Under the pieces are notes generated by a model. That model saw only the letters and a program-made list of their open reading frames with translations. It was not told the DNA's origin and made no database searches. Position numbers and translations under genes: made by a program. From NCBI GenBank assembly GCA_027625915.1, contig JANTQA010000070.1, forward strand, positions 7,693,001 through 7,757,000: DNA of 64,000 bases, in the 5' to 3' direction. Below are positions 24,392-35,245 of this stretch, piece by piece (positions within the stretch are counted from its first letter, which is position 1; each line of letters starts with the position of its first letter). The stretch is from Anaeramoeba flamelloides (taxonomy: Eukaryota; Metamonada; Anaeramoebidae).

Positions 24392-24820
24392 GGATTATCT
24401 AAAATAAAGCCACGTGGGTAGTTTTTTGGTTCAAAACAATATGAAAATATGACTTTTATCTTTTTAGATAAAGCAGAATGATTAAATTTCAAATTACCAA
24501 GGAATTTGTAAATTCTACCCGATCAGAATGTTAGTTCAAAGATGGTACTGAAAAACTAAAACCCACCCCTTTTTTGATATAACTCCATTTATTACAAGAT
24601 TTTTATTGGAAACTAGATAATTATTGCCTTAGAACAAAAACCGTTGGGTGTTGATTTTTCAGTAATAAATGACAATTAAGACTCTGATCGGGTAGAATTT
24701 ACAAATTCCTTGGTAATTTGAAATTTAATCATTCTGCTTTATCTAAAAAGATAAAAGTCATATTTTCATATTGTTTTGAACCAAAAAACCTACTCATAGT
24801 GGCTTTATTCTGGATAATCC
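24392..24820. mobile_element. F1: fold-back element with ~140 bp arms
   Basis: Left arm 24392-24535 and right arm 24678-24820 are near-perfect inverted copies (for example AAACAATATGAAAATATGAC and its complement, with the AATTCTACCCGATCAGA end). A loop of about 140 bp separates them. Both ends are flanked by TTAA (24388-24391 and 24821-24824). The arm tips begin GGATTATC. A transcript would fold into a hairpin with a stem of about 140 bp. It is inserted beside E1. Confidence 0.8.
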
Positions 24821-24830
24821 TTAATCTGAA

Positions 24831-25638
24831 GGGATTAGCGTCACCAAAGATTTCACCAAAATCAAAGTATGTTAATATTGGGTGTAAAAGATATAGTGCT
24901 GCCTGGCACAAATAGTTTCTGTGTCTCTAAAAAATCTATAATTCATATTATTGCACTATAAATTATTACTTTTTTTTAACAATGATCACTATTAAAAATT
25001 TATCTTTTTGGAAATTTTTTTCTTTAATTCCTTTTCCAAATCTCAAATGTGAAACTCAAAATAATAGTATTCTGGGATTTAATATTCCATCTTTAGAACT
25101 TCCAAGAGTAACTTTTTCTATAATTTTTTTTATTTCAAAGATTAACATTCCATCTTTAGAACTTCCAAGAGTAACTTTTTCTATAATTTTTTTTATTTCA
25201 AAGATTAACTCAATCATCATCAAAATAAAAAACCCAAGACATATTCGTTTTGTTTACTTTTTTTCAAGATTATTGTAACATCAATATATTACCAAGAATT
25301 CAGAAATATTTTGTCAAAATAATCTGATTGGTTAATTATACAATTTTTTAACTCTTAGTCGACATTTCAGCACAAATTTAAGATAGATATTTTGCAACTT
25401 TGGAGTTTGAAACTTGATAACTCAACCTTTGAATTTATGACCAAATGAAAACTTTTTTTCTAAAATTGTATGGTTTTTTACTAATACAAGAATTATTTTT
25501 AATTGATGAGATCAACAAATATTACTACTTGACTAATTGATTTTTTAGTGGCATTTGAAGCAGGTTAGCTCTAATTTGGTTTACACCCAATAACAACATA
25601 CTCTGATCTTAGATTTCTACTTGGTTGACGCATATCCC
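24831..25638. mobile_element. E1: ~810 bp TTAA-group transposon
   Basis: Terminal inverted repeats run about 120 bp: the left end begins GGGATTAGCGTCACCAAAG, the right reverse complement GGGATATGCGTCAACCAAG, and both continue through TATGTT...ATTGGGTGTAAA. The right flank is TTAA; the left is TGAA. Homologous in opposite orientation to E2 at 32599-33349. It contains the 63-bp tandem duplication at 25084-25209. In the minus strand both copies keep a peptide-like trace (VTLGSSKDGI in E1, VTFGSSKYGI in E2), suggesting a decayed coding region of unknown type. Confidence 0.7.
25084..25209. repeat. Two-copy 63-bp direct tandem repeat
   Basis: Two essentially identical 63-bp units begin at 25084 and 25147 with ATTCCATCTTTAGAACTTCC. 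The unit is a multiple of three, so frames on either strand stay open across it. E2 has a single unit at the matching place, so the duplication occurred after the copies diverged. Confidence 0.85.
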
Positions 25639-26366
25639 TTAAACCATAAAATTTCTTCGAGAAGAAAAATAAATTAATTTTGGTTAATTTGGTTTTGAAA
25701 ATCGACAAGCAAATTCATAAAAAACATTTCATTAAAGTTGTTATTCAATTTCCATAATTGTTAAAAGCTCTGGTGTTTAAGCAATTTTTATAGCTATGAT
25801 CAAAAAATATCTTCAAGTTTCCATGGTTTCTGTGATTTCTGTGATTTCTGTGATTTCTTTTCTTTTGAAATGTAACTTTTTGTCTGATTTTTTTAAAATA
25901 ACAATATGACTCGAATGTTGTTTTTTGAAATTGACAATTTATATCTTATGATCAAGAAGGAAATTGAATTTAGTATTTTACATAAACACAATTTTATTAT
26001 AGACAACTAATTTCTATGTTTTATAAATTTTCATGGTCGGGTTGAAACGGCTTTCTTTTGTGTAGCTTATCTTAAATTAAACTTTTGTGACAAAAGTAAT
26101 TATCAATGTTTTTTCAAATAGTTGAAAATAAAAAAAAATATTAAAAATAATGATCCTGTTTTTTACTAAAAAAAAAGAATTTATTTTTTACTTTTAGAAA
26201 ATGATTACAAAATTTAAAAAATAAATTTTGATTTTTCTCAGATGAAAAAAAAATAAAAAAATAAATTGAAGAACAAAAAAAAGTTTTTCTGAAAGATCAG
26301 TGGATGCGAAAATTGTGAATCCATAAAGTAATTAAAAGTTAAAATAATATTGAGATCAAGTCAAAT
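25639..26366. other. Spacer downstream of the saposin gene
   Basis: Presumed 3' flank of the minus-strand saposin gene. It contains a short TTTCTGTGA triplication at about 25827-25856 and otherwise only A/T-rich sequence. Confidence 0.4.
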
Positions 26367-28643
26367 TTAGCACAATCCAATTAATTCACAAACTTTTTTT
26401 GGTGGTTCTTCTTGTTCAAGATATTCAATGATTAATGGAAGGTATTGATCAACGATTCCATCACAAATTTGTTCTGTATTACCTGGAAGTAATGCACATG
26501 CTTTTTCGATTTCTTTTTTAATAAAATCTTCAGTTTTTTCCTCAGCTACAAATTTTTCAATAAAACTAGCTACACTTGTACAAATAGTACATCTCATATC
26601 TTGTGGTTCTTCTGCTTCAGCTGAACATAATCCAATTAATTCACAAATTTTTTGAGCTGGTAATTCTTGTTCAATATATTGGATTATTGCTGGAAGGTAT
26701 TGTTCAATGATTGAGTCACAAATAGATTTGTAAGAATTTGGAAGGAATTGACAAACGTCTTCAAGTAATTTTATAATTTCTTCTTCAGTATTTCCCTCAG
26801 CCAAAAATTTTTCAACAAAACCAACTACAGTTGTACAAGCAATACATTTGATATCTTGTGGTTCTTCTGCTTCAGCTGAACATAATCCAATTAATTCACA
26901 AATTTTTTGAGCTGGTAATTCTTGTTCAATATATTGGATTATTGCTGGAAGGTATTGTTCAATGATTGAGTCACAAATAGATTTGTAAGAATTTGGAAGG
27001 AATTGGCAAACGTCTTCAAGTAATTTTATAATTTCTTCTTCAGTATTTCCCTCAGCCAAAAATTTTTCAACAAAACCAACTACAGTTGTACAAGCAATAC
27101 ATTTGATATCTTGTGGTTCTTCTGCTTCAGCTGAACACAATCCAATTAATTCACAAATTTTTTGAGCTGGTAATTCTTGTTCAATATATTGGATTATTGC
27201 TGGAAGGTATTGTTCAATGATTGAGTCACAAATAGATTTGTAAGAATTTGGAAGGAATTGACAAACGTCTTCAAGTAATTTTATAATTTCTTCTTCAGTA
27301 TTTCCCTCAGCCAAAAATTTTTCAACAAAACCAACTACAGTTGTACAAGCAATACATTTGATATCTTGTGGTTCTTCTACTTCAGCTGAACATAATCCAA
27401 TTAATTCACAAATTTTTGCAGGTGGTATTTCTTGTTCAAGATATTGGATTATTACTGGAAGGTATTGTTCAATGATCGAGTCACATAAAGATTCATAAGA
27501 ACTTGGAAGGAATGTACAAACTTTTTCCAATAATGTTTCGATTTCTTCGAGACTTTTTTCCTCAGCTAACCATTTTTCAACAAAACTCATGACAGCTTCA
27601 CAAATAGTACAATACATACCTTGTGGTTCTTCTTCTTCACTTTCACATACTCCAATTAATCCACAAATTTTTGAAGGTGGTAAGTCTTGTTCAAGATATC
27701 CGATGATTAATGGAAGGTATTGATCAACGATGTTTTCACACACCGATTTGTAAGTTTTTGGAAGTAATTTACAAATCTTTTCTAATCCTTTTTCAATTTC
27801 ATTTTCAGTTTTGTCCTCAGCTAACCATTTTTCAACAAAACCAACTACATATTCACAAATAGTACATTCAATACCTTGTGGTTCTTCTTCTTCAGCTGAG
27901 CATAATCCAATTAATCCACAAATTTCTGCAGGTGGAAAGTCTTGTTCAAGAGATTCAATGATTAATGGAATGTATTGTTCAATGACTGAGTCACAAATAT
28001 TTGTCAAGTATTCTGGGATTAATGTACAAACATTTTCTAATAATTTTTCGATTTCTTGTTCTGTTTTTCCCTCAGCTAACCATTTTTCAACAAAACTCAT
28101 GACAGCTTCACAAACAGTACAATAGATAGGATTTGCTTGTTCTTCTTCTTCAGCTGAACATAATCCAATTAATTCACAAATTTTTGCAGGTGGTATTTCT
28201 TGTTCAAGATATTGGATTATTACTGGAATGTATTGTTCAATGATTGAGTCACAGAAAGGTTCAATAGAACTTGGAAGTAATGGACAAACTTTTTCCAATA
28301 ATGTTTCGATTTCTTCGAGACTTTTTTCCTCAGCTAACCATTTTTCTACAAAACTCATGACAGCTTCACAAACAGTACATTCAATACCGTTTGCTGGTTC
28401 CTTTTCTTCAACTAATTATTATGGAGAGAAAAGGGAGGGAAGAAAGAGAAAAAAAAAAAAAAAAAAAAAATTTCAAGTTGAATCAAGATTTTTGATCTTA
28501 TAAAGCTAAAACGAAAATTAATTCACTACAAAAAATAAAAGTTTAAAGTAAAAATTTTTAAACAGATAAATATACAAGAAAAAGAAAAGCAAATAATGAA
28601 AAAGAAAAAAAGAAAAGAAAAAAGAAAAAAGAAAAAAGAAAAG

Positions 28644-28677
<34 letters not shown>

Positions 28678-28740
28678 ATTACTAGCAAAAGCTAAAGTTA
28701 AGAAAATAAGTGAAATTAAGACAAATAGTTGTAATTTCAT
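26367..28740 (-). CDS. Secreted protein with eight saposin B domains
   Basis: Exon 1 is 28740-28683 and encodes the signal peptide MKLQLFVLISLIFLTLAFA. The intron 28682-28412 has donor GTAATA and acceptor AATTAG, phase 1. Exon 2 is 28411-26367. The mature protein is eight consecutive SapB domains of about 85 residues, each with six cysteines in the saposin spacing (C-x2-C, then single C, C, C and a final C in LIGLC), joined by acidic SAEEEEPQ linkers. Saposin B domains bind and disturb lipids; amoebae use such proteins as lysosomal or granule lipid-binding factors or pore-formers. Whether this one is a precursor cleaved into single saposins or acts whole cannot be read from sequence; the acidic linkers could be cleavage sites. 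Domains 5-7 are almost identical at DNA level, showing recent tandem duplication. Both junction codons and the signal peptide fit, so the two-exon model is well supported. Confidence 0.93.
26588..27372 (-). repeat. Three near-identical 255-bp saposin units
   Basis: Saposin domains 5, 6 and 7 are three tandem units of 85 codons that differ by only a few silent bases (for example CATAATCC versus CACAATCC). The neighbouring domains are clearly diverged. This is a recent in-frame expansion or gene conversion. Unit boundaries are set by the protein repeat and could be shifted. Confidence 0.85.
28412..28682 (-). other. Saposin gene intron with a long pyrimidine tract
   Basis: 271-bp intron between signal peptide and first SapB domain. 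On the coding strand almost all of 28676-28560 is T with scattered C, and a second T run lies at 28470-28450. The frame reads through the donor into a Phe-rich artefact, which explains the spurious open frame 28740-28558. Confidence 0.85.
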
Positions 28741-29463
28741 ATTTAAAAAAATTTAAGAAAAAAAAAAATGAAATTCTTAATTTGAAAAAATCTTTAATTG
28801 CTTTTCGAATTTATTACCCACCTGTAATAGAAACTATTGTGTAATCACGTGATCGGTTTTCAATTTAAATTATTCAATAAAAATGTTTCAGAAAACGACG
28901 TCGAATATTATTCAAGAATATTCATTTCTAATATTTTGACCAAAAAATACCTTAGACACTCTTCACAAAAGAGATCAACCATTGTTAATTCCTTCGTTTA
29001 AGGTACATTTTTTACTAAAATATTTTCTTATCTTTCTCAAAACAAAAGCAAAAAAAATAATCAGTTATCCACGAATTAATTGAAATTGAAACACTAAGAC
29101 GAACAAATGAGGTACTTTGACTTTCTTTGACGTCGTAATGGAAAATTTTCAGTTTAAAAGAAAAAATCGCCATTTTACAAAGTAAATGTGAACTCCGATC
29201 AACATGCATTGTGTTTATGTGAAAATTTTGAATTACTTAAAGAAACTTGAGGATTTTTCTTATTCAAAATATTTTTTTCTCAAAAAAGATTTTCACAAAA
29301 TAACACCATGAAAATTACCGACATACAAGATATTTTTTTTAATTAAATCATCTTCCAATGGGTTTAGTCTGTAAACATTTTCGCTTTGGAGAAAAAACCT
29401 CATGACTTTCAGTTGTTTCAACAATCAATGTTGACTTTAATAATTATTTTTTTTCGGATTTTA
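28741..29463. promoter_or_regulatory. Presumed saposin gene promoter region
   Basis: Upstream flank of the saposin gene, up to element M1. No recognisable core promoter element and no other gene. An ACGTGATC motif around 28846 and a GACGTCG core at 28897 are the only unusual words. Confidence 0.3.
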
Positions 29464-29947
29464 ATGTAGTCAAAATAAAGCCTGCAAAAAAATTTAATGC
29501 GTGTTTCAAAATAAATAGCGTGTTTTTTTGTTAACGAAGACCTATACACTAACCAATCAAAGAAACAGATAATAAAGCCTAAAAAAAATATGGTATTGGT
29601 TTCTTAAAAGTTCTATTATTTAAAAAGAAATTCGAAAAATGAAGGGATCAAATTTCAAAATTTATCTCAAAAAATAGGGTAAATTTTCAGGGAAAATTTA
29701 GCAACAAAGGATATAAAACAAAAAAATTTCAAAAAAATTGAGAATTTTAGGTAAAATTTTCAACTGTTTGCATGAATAATTAAAATTTTACTGAAAATAA
29801 CCAGACTTTACTTTCAAAATTGATTTGAACTAAGGTATACTATTTGGTAGTATAATGGATGCTGTCTTGGAACAAGAAGAAAAAAAGCACGGATAATATT
29901 TTGTAACATGGATTATATTCTTTGTGTTGGCGTTATTTTGATCACTG
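29464..29947. mobile_element. M1: ~480 bp TA-target element
   Basis: The right end reads GGCGTTATTTTGATCACTG followed by TA; the left end is a worn GTAGTCAAAATAAAGCC. Interior landmarks shared with M2-M5 are GACCTATACA, CAATCAAAGAAAC, ATGGTATTGGTTTCTTAAA, TCAAAATTGATTTGAAC and GGAACAAGAAGAAAAAAA. The TA flank and CAGTG-type tip resemble Tc1/mariner non-autonomous elements; this is inference from the ends only. Confidence 0.7.
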
Positions 29948-30272
29948 TAACAATTATTCAAGAAAATTTTTGAAATTGTTTTGGGTTTTTAATTGTTGTT
30001 GAAATGAAAAGTTTTCAAGAGTGTCTTTATTTTTAACTGTGAAGTCTATCATGCCAATAATATTGTCATTCTCAAAGTAATAAAAGAAATTTTTTTCAAA
30101 GATCCTCAAAATATTTTTTCTTTTACTTGAATTGAAAAATTTAAAGATCTTGATATAGTCAATGAAAATTGAGCTTTTTAGATGTTTAATTTACCCTTGA
30201 AAAATTTTTTCTTTTAATAAATCGAAAGAAAAATTGAAAGATCTTGTTAAAATCAATGAAAAATGATCTTAA

Positions 30273-31055
30273 AGGACAAATTAACGTATTTAAAGAAAGT
30301 ACCCCAAGACTAACCATTTTTTTTTCGTTTTATCCTTTCAATTTTGGGAGAATTTGTGGCCAATGGTCAAGAACACAAAGGCAAAGAGGTTCAGCAATTA
30401 TTGTACTGAAGTTATGATTGGTTTGTAATTCCAATTACTTATTAGGATTCAAACACTTAAAACCGAAGAAAAGGAGGACACAAAGGAAGATTTGGAAACA
30501 CAGTGTATGTTAAAAATTATTAAAAAAACCGGTCGCTGATGTTGGTATTGAAGAAATAATATGTGATGAAGACAAATCCATTCAAAAAACAATTTGGCCT
30601 TCGAGAGAGGGTTCAAATTTCAACCAGTGTTGGACTTAAAGGTACTAAAATAAAAAAAATTAGAAAAATTTTGTTGAAAAAAAAAAAATAAATCAAGAGC
30701 ATCACTTGCTACTTTAAATTGGAACTATCGGAAGTTAAATAAAAACAAAAATTCTGAGATTCACCCAACACTTGTAAAAGCATTAGTGGATCAGAATTCT
30801 TTTATCTGAGTTAACATATAATTTTTATTATTGAGCATCGTTTTTTTTCTTTATCAATTTCTTCTTCCTTTTCTTTTTTTTTTTACAATTTGAATCCCAA
30901 TAAGTAATTGGAATTACAAATCAATCATAACTTCAGTACAATAATTACTGAACCTCTTTGCTTTTGTGGTCTATAATACAAAAAAAAATTCTTCAAAAGC
31001 AAACAATAAAAAATGTCGGTACACCCATACCGATTTAAATACGTTAGTTCCCCCT
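30273..31055. mobile_element. P: 783 bp TTAA-flanked element with long terminal inverted repeats
   Basis: TTAA flanks at 30269-30272 and 31056-31059. Terminal repeats of about 180 bp with gaps: the tips are AGGACAAATTAACGTATTTA and AGGGGGAACTAACGTATTTA, and the inner 90 bp are nearly identical (AAGAGGTTCAGCAATTATTG, TTGTAATTCCAATTACTTAT). The middle has a weak transposase-like trace on the plus strand near 30555-30630 (DEDKSIQKTIW...NQCWT), too broken to classify. Confidence 0.75.
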
Positions 31056-31059
31056 TTAA

Positions 31060-32598
31060 AAAAGATTTAATCTGCTCTCATCTGTAAATGGTTGAAAAAG
31101 AACAGATTTAACAAATAATTTGTACAATAAAGCATGTTCTTGTCGACTTTTAACCAGAAAAAATATATAGACTAATTAACTTTTGAAACAAGATGAAACA
31201 TGTCTTCACCGAGGATTCTTATCTCATCCAATATAGCCAAAAAAGAACCAAATAAAAAAAAAAACCGTCCAATTACAAAATAAGATTTGAAGACGATTGG
31301 CTAAAGCTAAATAAGGAAATTGAAAGGATTTTTATTATCATTTTTTAATTTTCAAAAAACTTTGAAAAATTAATAGCTCATTTTTTGCTTTGTGGAGATA
31401 CCACCAAAAAAGTTTTTAAGCATCTAGGCATTAATTGTGGATTTGTTCCATACTTAAGGGGGTGGCCTGAGACCAAAAAGGGTATTGGGAAATAGCCCTT
31501 CTCGTGGTTAACAAAATTCAAATAACTAAAAAAAATTTCAAGAGGATATCATTGACAAAAAATTCAACGATTAAAAAGAGTTCTCAATTTCAAAAAATCA
31601 AAATTTAATAAAAAAAATTCATCTTTTCTCTTTTATATTTCCCTATGGTTAAATGTCTTCAATTTAAAACAAATTGCTTTCTTGAAGTGCACAATCTGCT
31701 TAATTCAATTTAATATGATTGGTGGTTATTTTGTAACCCTCTAAATTGGACCAAGTATGGATTATGTAATATTCATGAGATTAAAAATATTCTTTGAAAA
31801 ATGAAAAAAAAATCAAAAAAAAATCTTGCGAGATCTCAAAAAGCGCCAAAGAGAGACACTTCAAAACCGACATTCTTGTTTTCGAAATTGTATTTTCTAA
31901 CCATTCTAATTGGAAATTGAGTTTCCCTCTTTGGAGCTTTCTTCTAAAAATGTCCTCGTCTTTGGTTGTTGATTTTTGGAGATCGATCTTATGTCATAGG
32001 TTGGTTGGTTTTTGATTGGTTGAAGGTCCTCAGAAAAATTACAAAAAAGTTTTAATCCATTTCAGAAACCCAATTTCACCCTGTTTATTCGACTCTTAAA
32101 AAACTCTTTTTATCCTTTTTTTGTTTTTTTGTATTTATTACAATTGAAGGTTTTGGTTGTTGTGGATTTTGGTTTTATTCTGTTTAAATTTTGCAGAATT
32201 AAATCTCTTTTATCAAGAGATTGGTCTTGAAGGTTGTGCAAAAACAAGGATCATATAATCTATACTTTCATATTATTTGATTTGAAAGTTTAGTTATACT
32301 GAACTGTATTTTTAAAAAAACAACAAATTTAGAACTTAAAACCACAACTATTGAAAAAAAGAAAATGTGTTTAAGAATAAAAAACACAGTTATTTACCAA
32401 AACAACAAAAATAATTTTGAAAAACACAAACAAAAAAGTCAACACAGGTTATTGAAACAACTGTCACTTTTGATTTGAGATTTCATCACAATTGATTTTG
32501 GTAAAAAAGAATTCCTTCCAGTGATCTCTTGGCTGATCTTTTCATAAATACCCTTTTTGAATTTTCATCTTTTAAAAGGTTTAATTATCTTCAATTAA
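31060..32598. other. Spacer with one solo TTAAGGGGG end
   Basis: A single element-type terminus, TTAAGGGGGTGGCCTGAG, starts at 31453 without a visible partner. The frame 31794-32015 (plus) is open for 73 codons, but its peptide shows no family. I see no gene I can support. Confidence 0.4.
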
Positions 32599-33349
32599 GG
32601 GATTAACCTCTACCAAGGAGAAGTCTATTGACAAAGTATGTTGTTATTGGACCTAATCACATTAGTGCTACATGGTTCAAATGCCTCTAATAAATCGATT
32701 AGTCAAGTAGTAATATTTTATTGATCTTATCAATTAAAAAGGATCTATGTATTAGCAAAAAACTCAACAATTTCAGATTAAAATCTGCATTTCGCCATAA
32801 ATTTAAAGGCTGAATTATCAATATTCAGACTATAAAGTCACAAAATATCTTTCTTAAATTTATGGCGAAATGTAGATTAGTTACTAAAAAATTCTTTTTT
32901 TTTTAAAAATTAAATAATTAACCAATAAATTTTTTTTGACAAATTATTTTTCAAATCATGGAAATATATTGATGCTATAAGTATCTTTATCAAAAGCAAA
33001 CAAAACTAATCGTTCTTTGTGCTTTGGTGTTGATTATTATTGAGTTAATCTTTGAAATTAAAAAATTAAAAAATAGTTACTTTTGGAAGTTCGAAATATG
33101 GAATTATTAGATACCATCAATAACTGTATTTGGGAGTTTCTATTTTTAGATTTGGAAAAGGAATTAAAAAAAATAATTCAAAATGAAACTTATTTAATAG
33201 TGATCAATTGTAAAAAATGTAATAATTTATTGTGCAATAGGATTTATACTAGATTTTTTAGAGCCATTTGAGCAATGGTTCACTAATATCATTTGCACCC
33301 AATTACAACATACTTTGATTATATATCAACCTATGGTGGTGCTAATCCC
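32599..33349. mobile_element. E2: 751 bp TTAA-flanked element
   Basis: Flanked by TTAA on both sides (32595-32598 and 33350-33353). The left tip is GGGATTAACCTCTACCAAGG and the right reverse complement GGGATTAGCACCACCATAGG; both continue into CAAAGTATGTTGT. Reverse orientation relative to E1. It contains a short perfect hairpin pair (ATTTCGCCATAAATTTA at about 32792 and its complement at about 32855). Confidence 0.75.
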
Positions 33350-33736
33350 TTAAATTAGAAAGAACTAAGGTTAAATTATTTTTGAAATTTTTTTGATTGG
33401 GTTTGTTCAATAACCTTTCTGTTTGTATTTGATAATTTTTCAAAGAATTCAAATGTTTTTTCGAAAATTTGGTGAAAGAATTGTTGTTTTTCCACCTGAA
33501 ATCTATCTCTGTTTGAAGGTATTGTGTTTTTTTAGGGTTTTGAAGATTTTTTTTGGTTTTCTTGGAATTTTACATTTCTGTTTTTTTTTCTTGAGCCAAG
33601 GATAAGTATTTAAATAACGATTCTTTACTCTGATTGGAAGTAGTTTGGACTGAAAAATGTATTTTCTTTTGAGGACGACGTTTTTAGGTGATAATGGCGA
33701 AATATTGCCTAAAAACACCCCAGAAAGAGTTTTGAG

Positions 33737-34211
33737 AAGTGATCAAAATAATCTGTCCCCAAGGACTTTAATCCATGTTTAAACTTATCCGTTCTTTTTT
33801 TTCTTCGGGCTCCAATGTAACATCCAATTAACTACCAATAGTATACCGTACGTTCAAATCAATTTTGAAGGCAAACTCCTTGGTATTTTCTTTTAACTTT
33901 AAATTCGGATAAAACTTTGTTAAAAATTTGTCGTAATATTATTCTAGGTTTTTTTGATTGTTTTTTTTTCTGAAGAAATAATTTTATGAAAAATTTAATT
34001 CTATTTTTAGAGACCAACCTAATCTTTGATCCTTTATATTGAGAATTTATTTTTAAATAATAGAACTTTAAGAAACCAACACCATATTTAATGCTGGGAT
34101 ATTGTTGGTTTCTTTGATTGGTTGATGTATAGGTCTTCAATAACAAATATAATACGCTTTTTATGTTGAGACACAGACTAAACTTTTCTTTAGGCTTTAT
34201 GTTAACAACAG
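33737..34211. mobile_element. M2: ~475 bp TA-target element, reverse orientation
   Basis: The left end reads AGTGATCAAAATAATC and the right end TTTATGTTAACAACAG followed by TA. Interior landmarks of M1 appear as reverse complements (GGTTTCTTTGATTGGTTGA, AATAGTATACCG, AATCAATTTTGAAGG). A 143-codon open frame on the minus strand (34290-33859) overlies it but is broken or absent in the other M copies. Confidence 0.7.
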
Positions 34212-35048
34212 TAATTTCAAATTTTGTCAATAAAATGATTTTATTATTAAAATTGTAAAAAAGAACCTTTTCTAATTTTATGTCAAACAATGACTATTTG
34301 ATCTTTTAATCACTTCATAATTCCTGATTAAACCCTTTTTTAAAAGAACCACATTTTTATTTGGAGGCAATTATCAAACTTCAGATTTACTTCTTTTCTT
34401 AACACAATGTTCATAGATTTTGATTACTAGTTTGTTTTTTAGAGAATGTTAAAGTAAAAAATAAGTGTTTTCTACACCATCGTAGTTTTTTTTATCCAAT
34501 TTCCACCGAATCAAAAATATCTTTGAGAAGTGAAAAATAAATACCACAATACCCCAACACCATGTAGTTCCTAAACTTTGTCTTTTTGTTACCCCCTCCT
34601 TTTTTTTTTTTTTCCTTCAATAAAATATTATTGTCATCTTAACTTTATTTAACTCTTTACCAAGGTGAAAATTCAATTACATTTTTTTTTTCCAATTCGA
34701 AAGCCCGACCTTTATTGTGGGATATTGGCACACATCTGGGGCTATCATGAAAAAAAAATAAAAAAAAGAGAAATAAATGAATTAAAATAACAAATAAAAG
34801 TACATATCTATCAAAACACCGAGTAATAGAAAAATTGAAAAATGAAGTAAAACCTTGTTAATATTTTGGCTTTAAATACATATAATTAATTTTGGAAAAA
34901 ATATTAATCCATTTTTCAATCAAAGGAGCCAAGTTATAATACGTGAATTATGCGTTTATAAAGGTTTTGGATGGATATTACAAGAAAATATTTATTTCAA
35001 TCATTTTTTCACTTTTTTTGTTTTTTTTTATTAATTTTTTTACACCTA
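34212..35048. other. AT-rich spacer
   Basis: No gene, RNA or element ends seen. Contains a CCCCCTCC-to-T pyrimidine run around 34590-34616. Confidence 0.4.
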
Positions 35049-35245
35049 CAGCCAGTTTCACTTTTAAGGCACAAACTTTCAACGAAATTTAAGGCACAAA
35101 AAAAAATCTCAAATTAAGGCACAAAATTCATATTCTAGTAAAAATAAATTGTAAAAAAAAAAAATTACAAAATTTGTGCCTTAATTTGTGATTTTTTTGT
35201 ACCTTAAATTTCATTGAAAGTTTTTGCCTTTAAAGTGGAAACGAA
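35049..35245. mobile_element. A3: 197 bp TA-target MITE
   Basis: Begins CAGCCAGTTTCACTTTTAAG after TA and ends TTTAAAGTGGAAACGAA before TA. The two halves are near-perfect inverted copies (AAATTTAAGGCACAAAAAAA and its complement), so the whole element folds into one hairpin. Confidence 0.8.

Noticed and set aside
26588-27372. Regularly spaced repeats resembling an array
   Set aside because: The units are 255-bp coding repeats with no spacers, in frame with saposin domains, so this is not a CRISPR array.
28558-28740. 60-codon Phe-rich minus-strand protein
   Set aside because: Only its first 19 residues are real (the saposin signal peptide); the rest is read-through of the polypyrimidine intron.
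31794-32015. 73-codon plus-strand frame
   Set aside because: Starts in a poly-A/Lys stretch, has no relative or domain, and lies among solo transposon ends; treated as chance.
33859-34290. 143-codon minus-strand open frame
   Set aside because: It lies almost wholly on element M2, and the corresponding region of M1 and other M copies is interrupted in this frame, so it is most likely a chance reading of noncoding MITE sequence.
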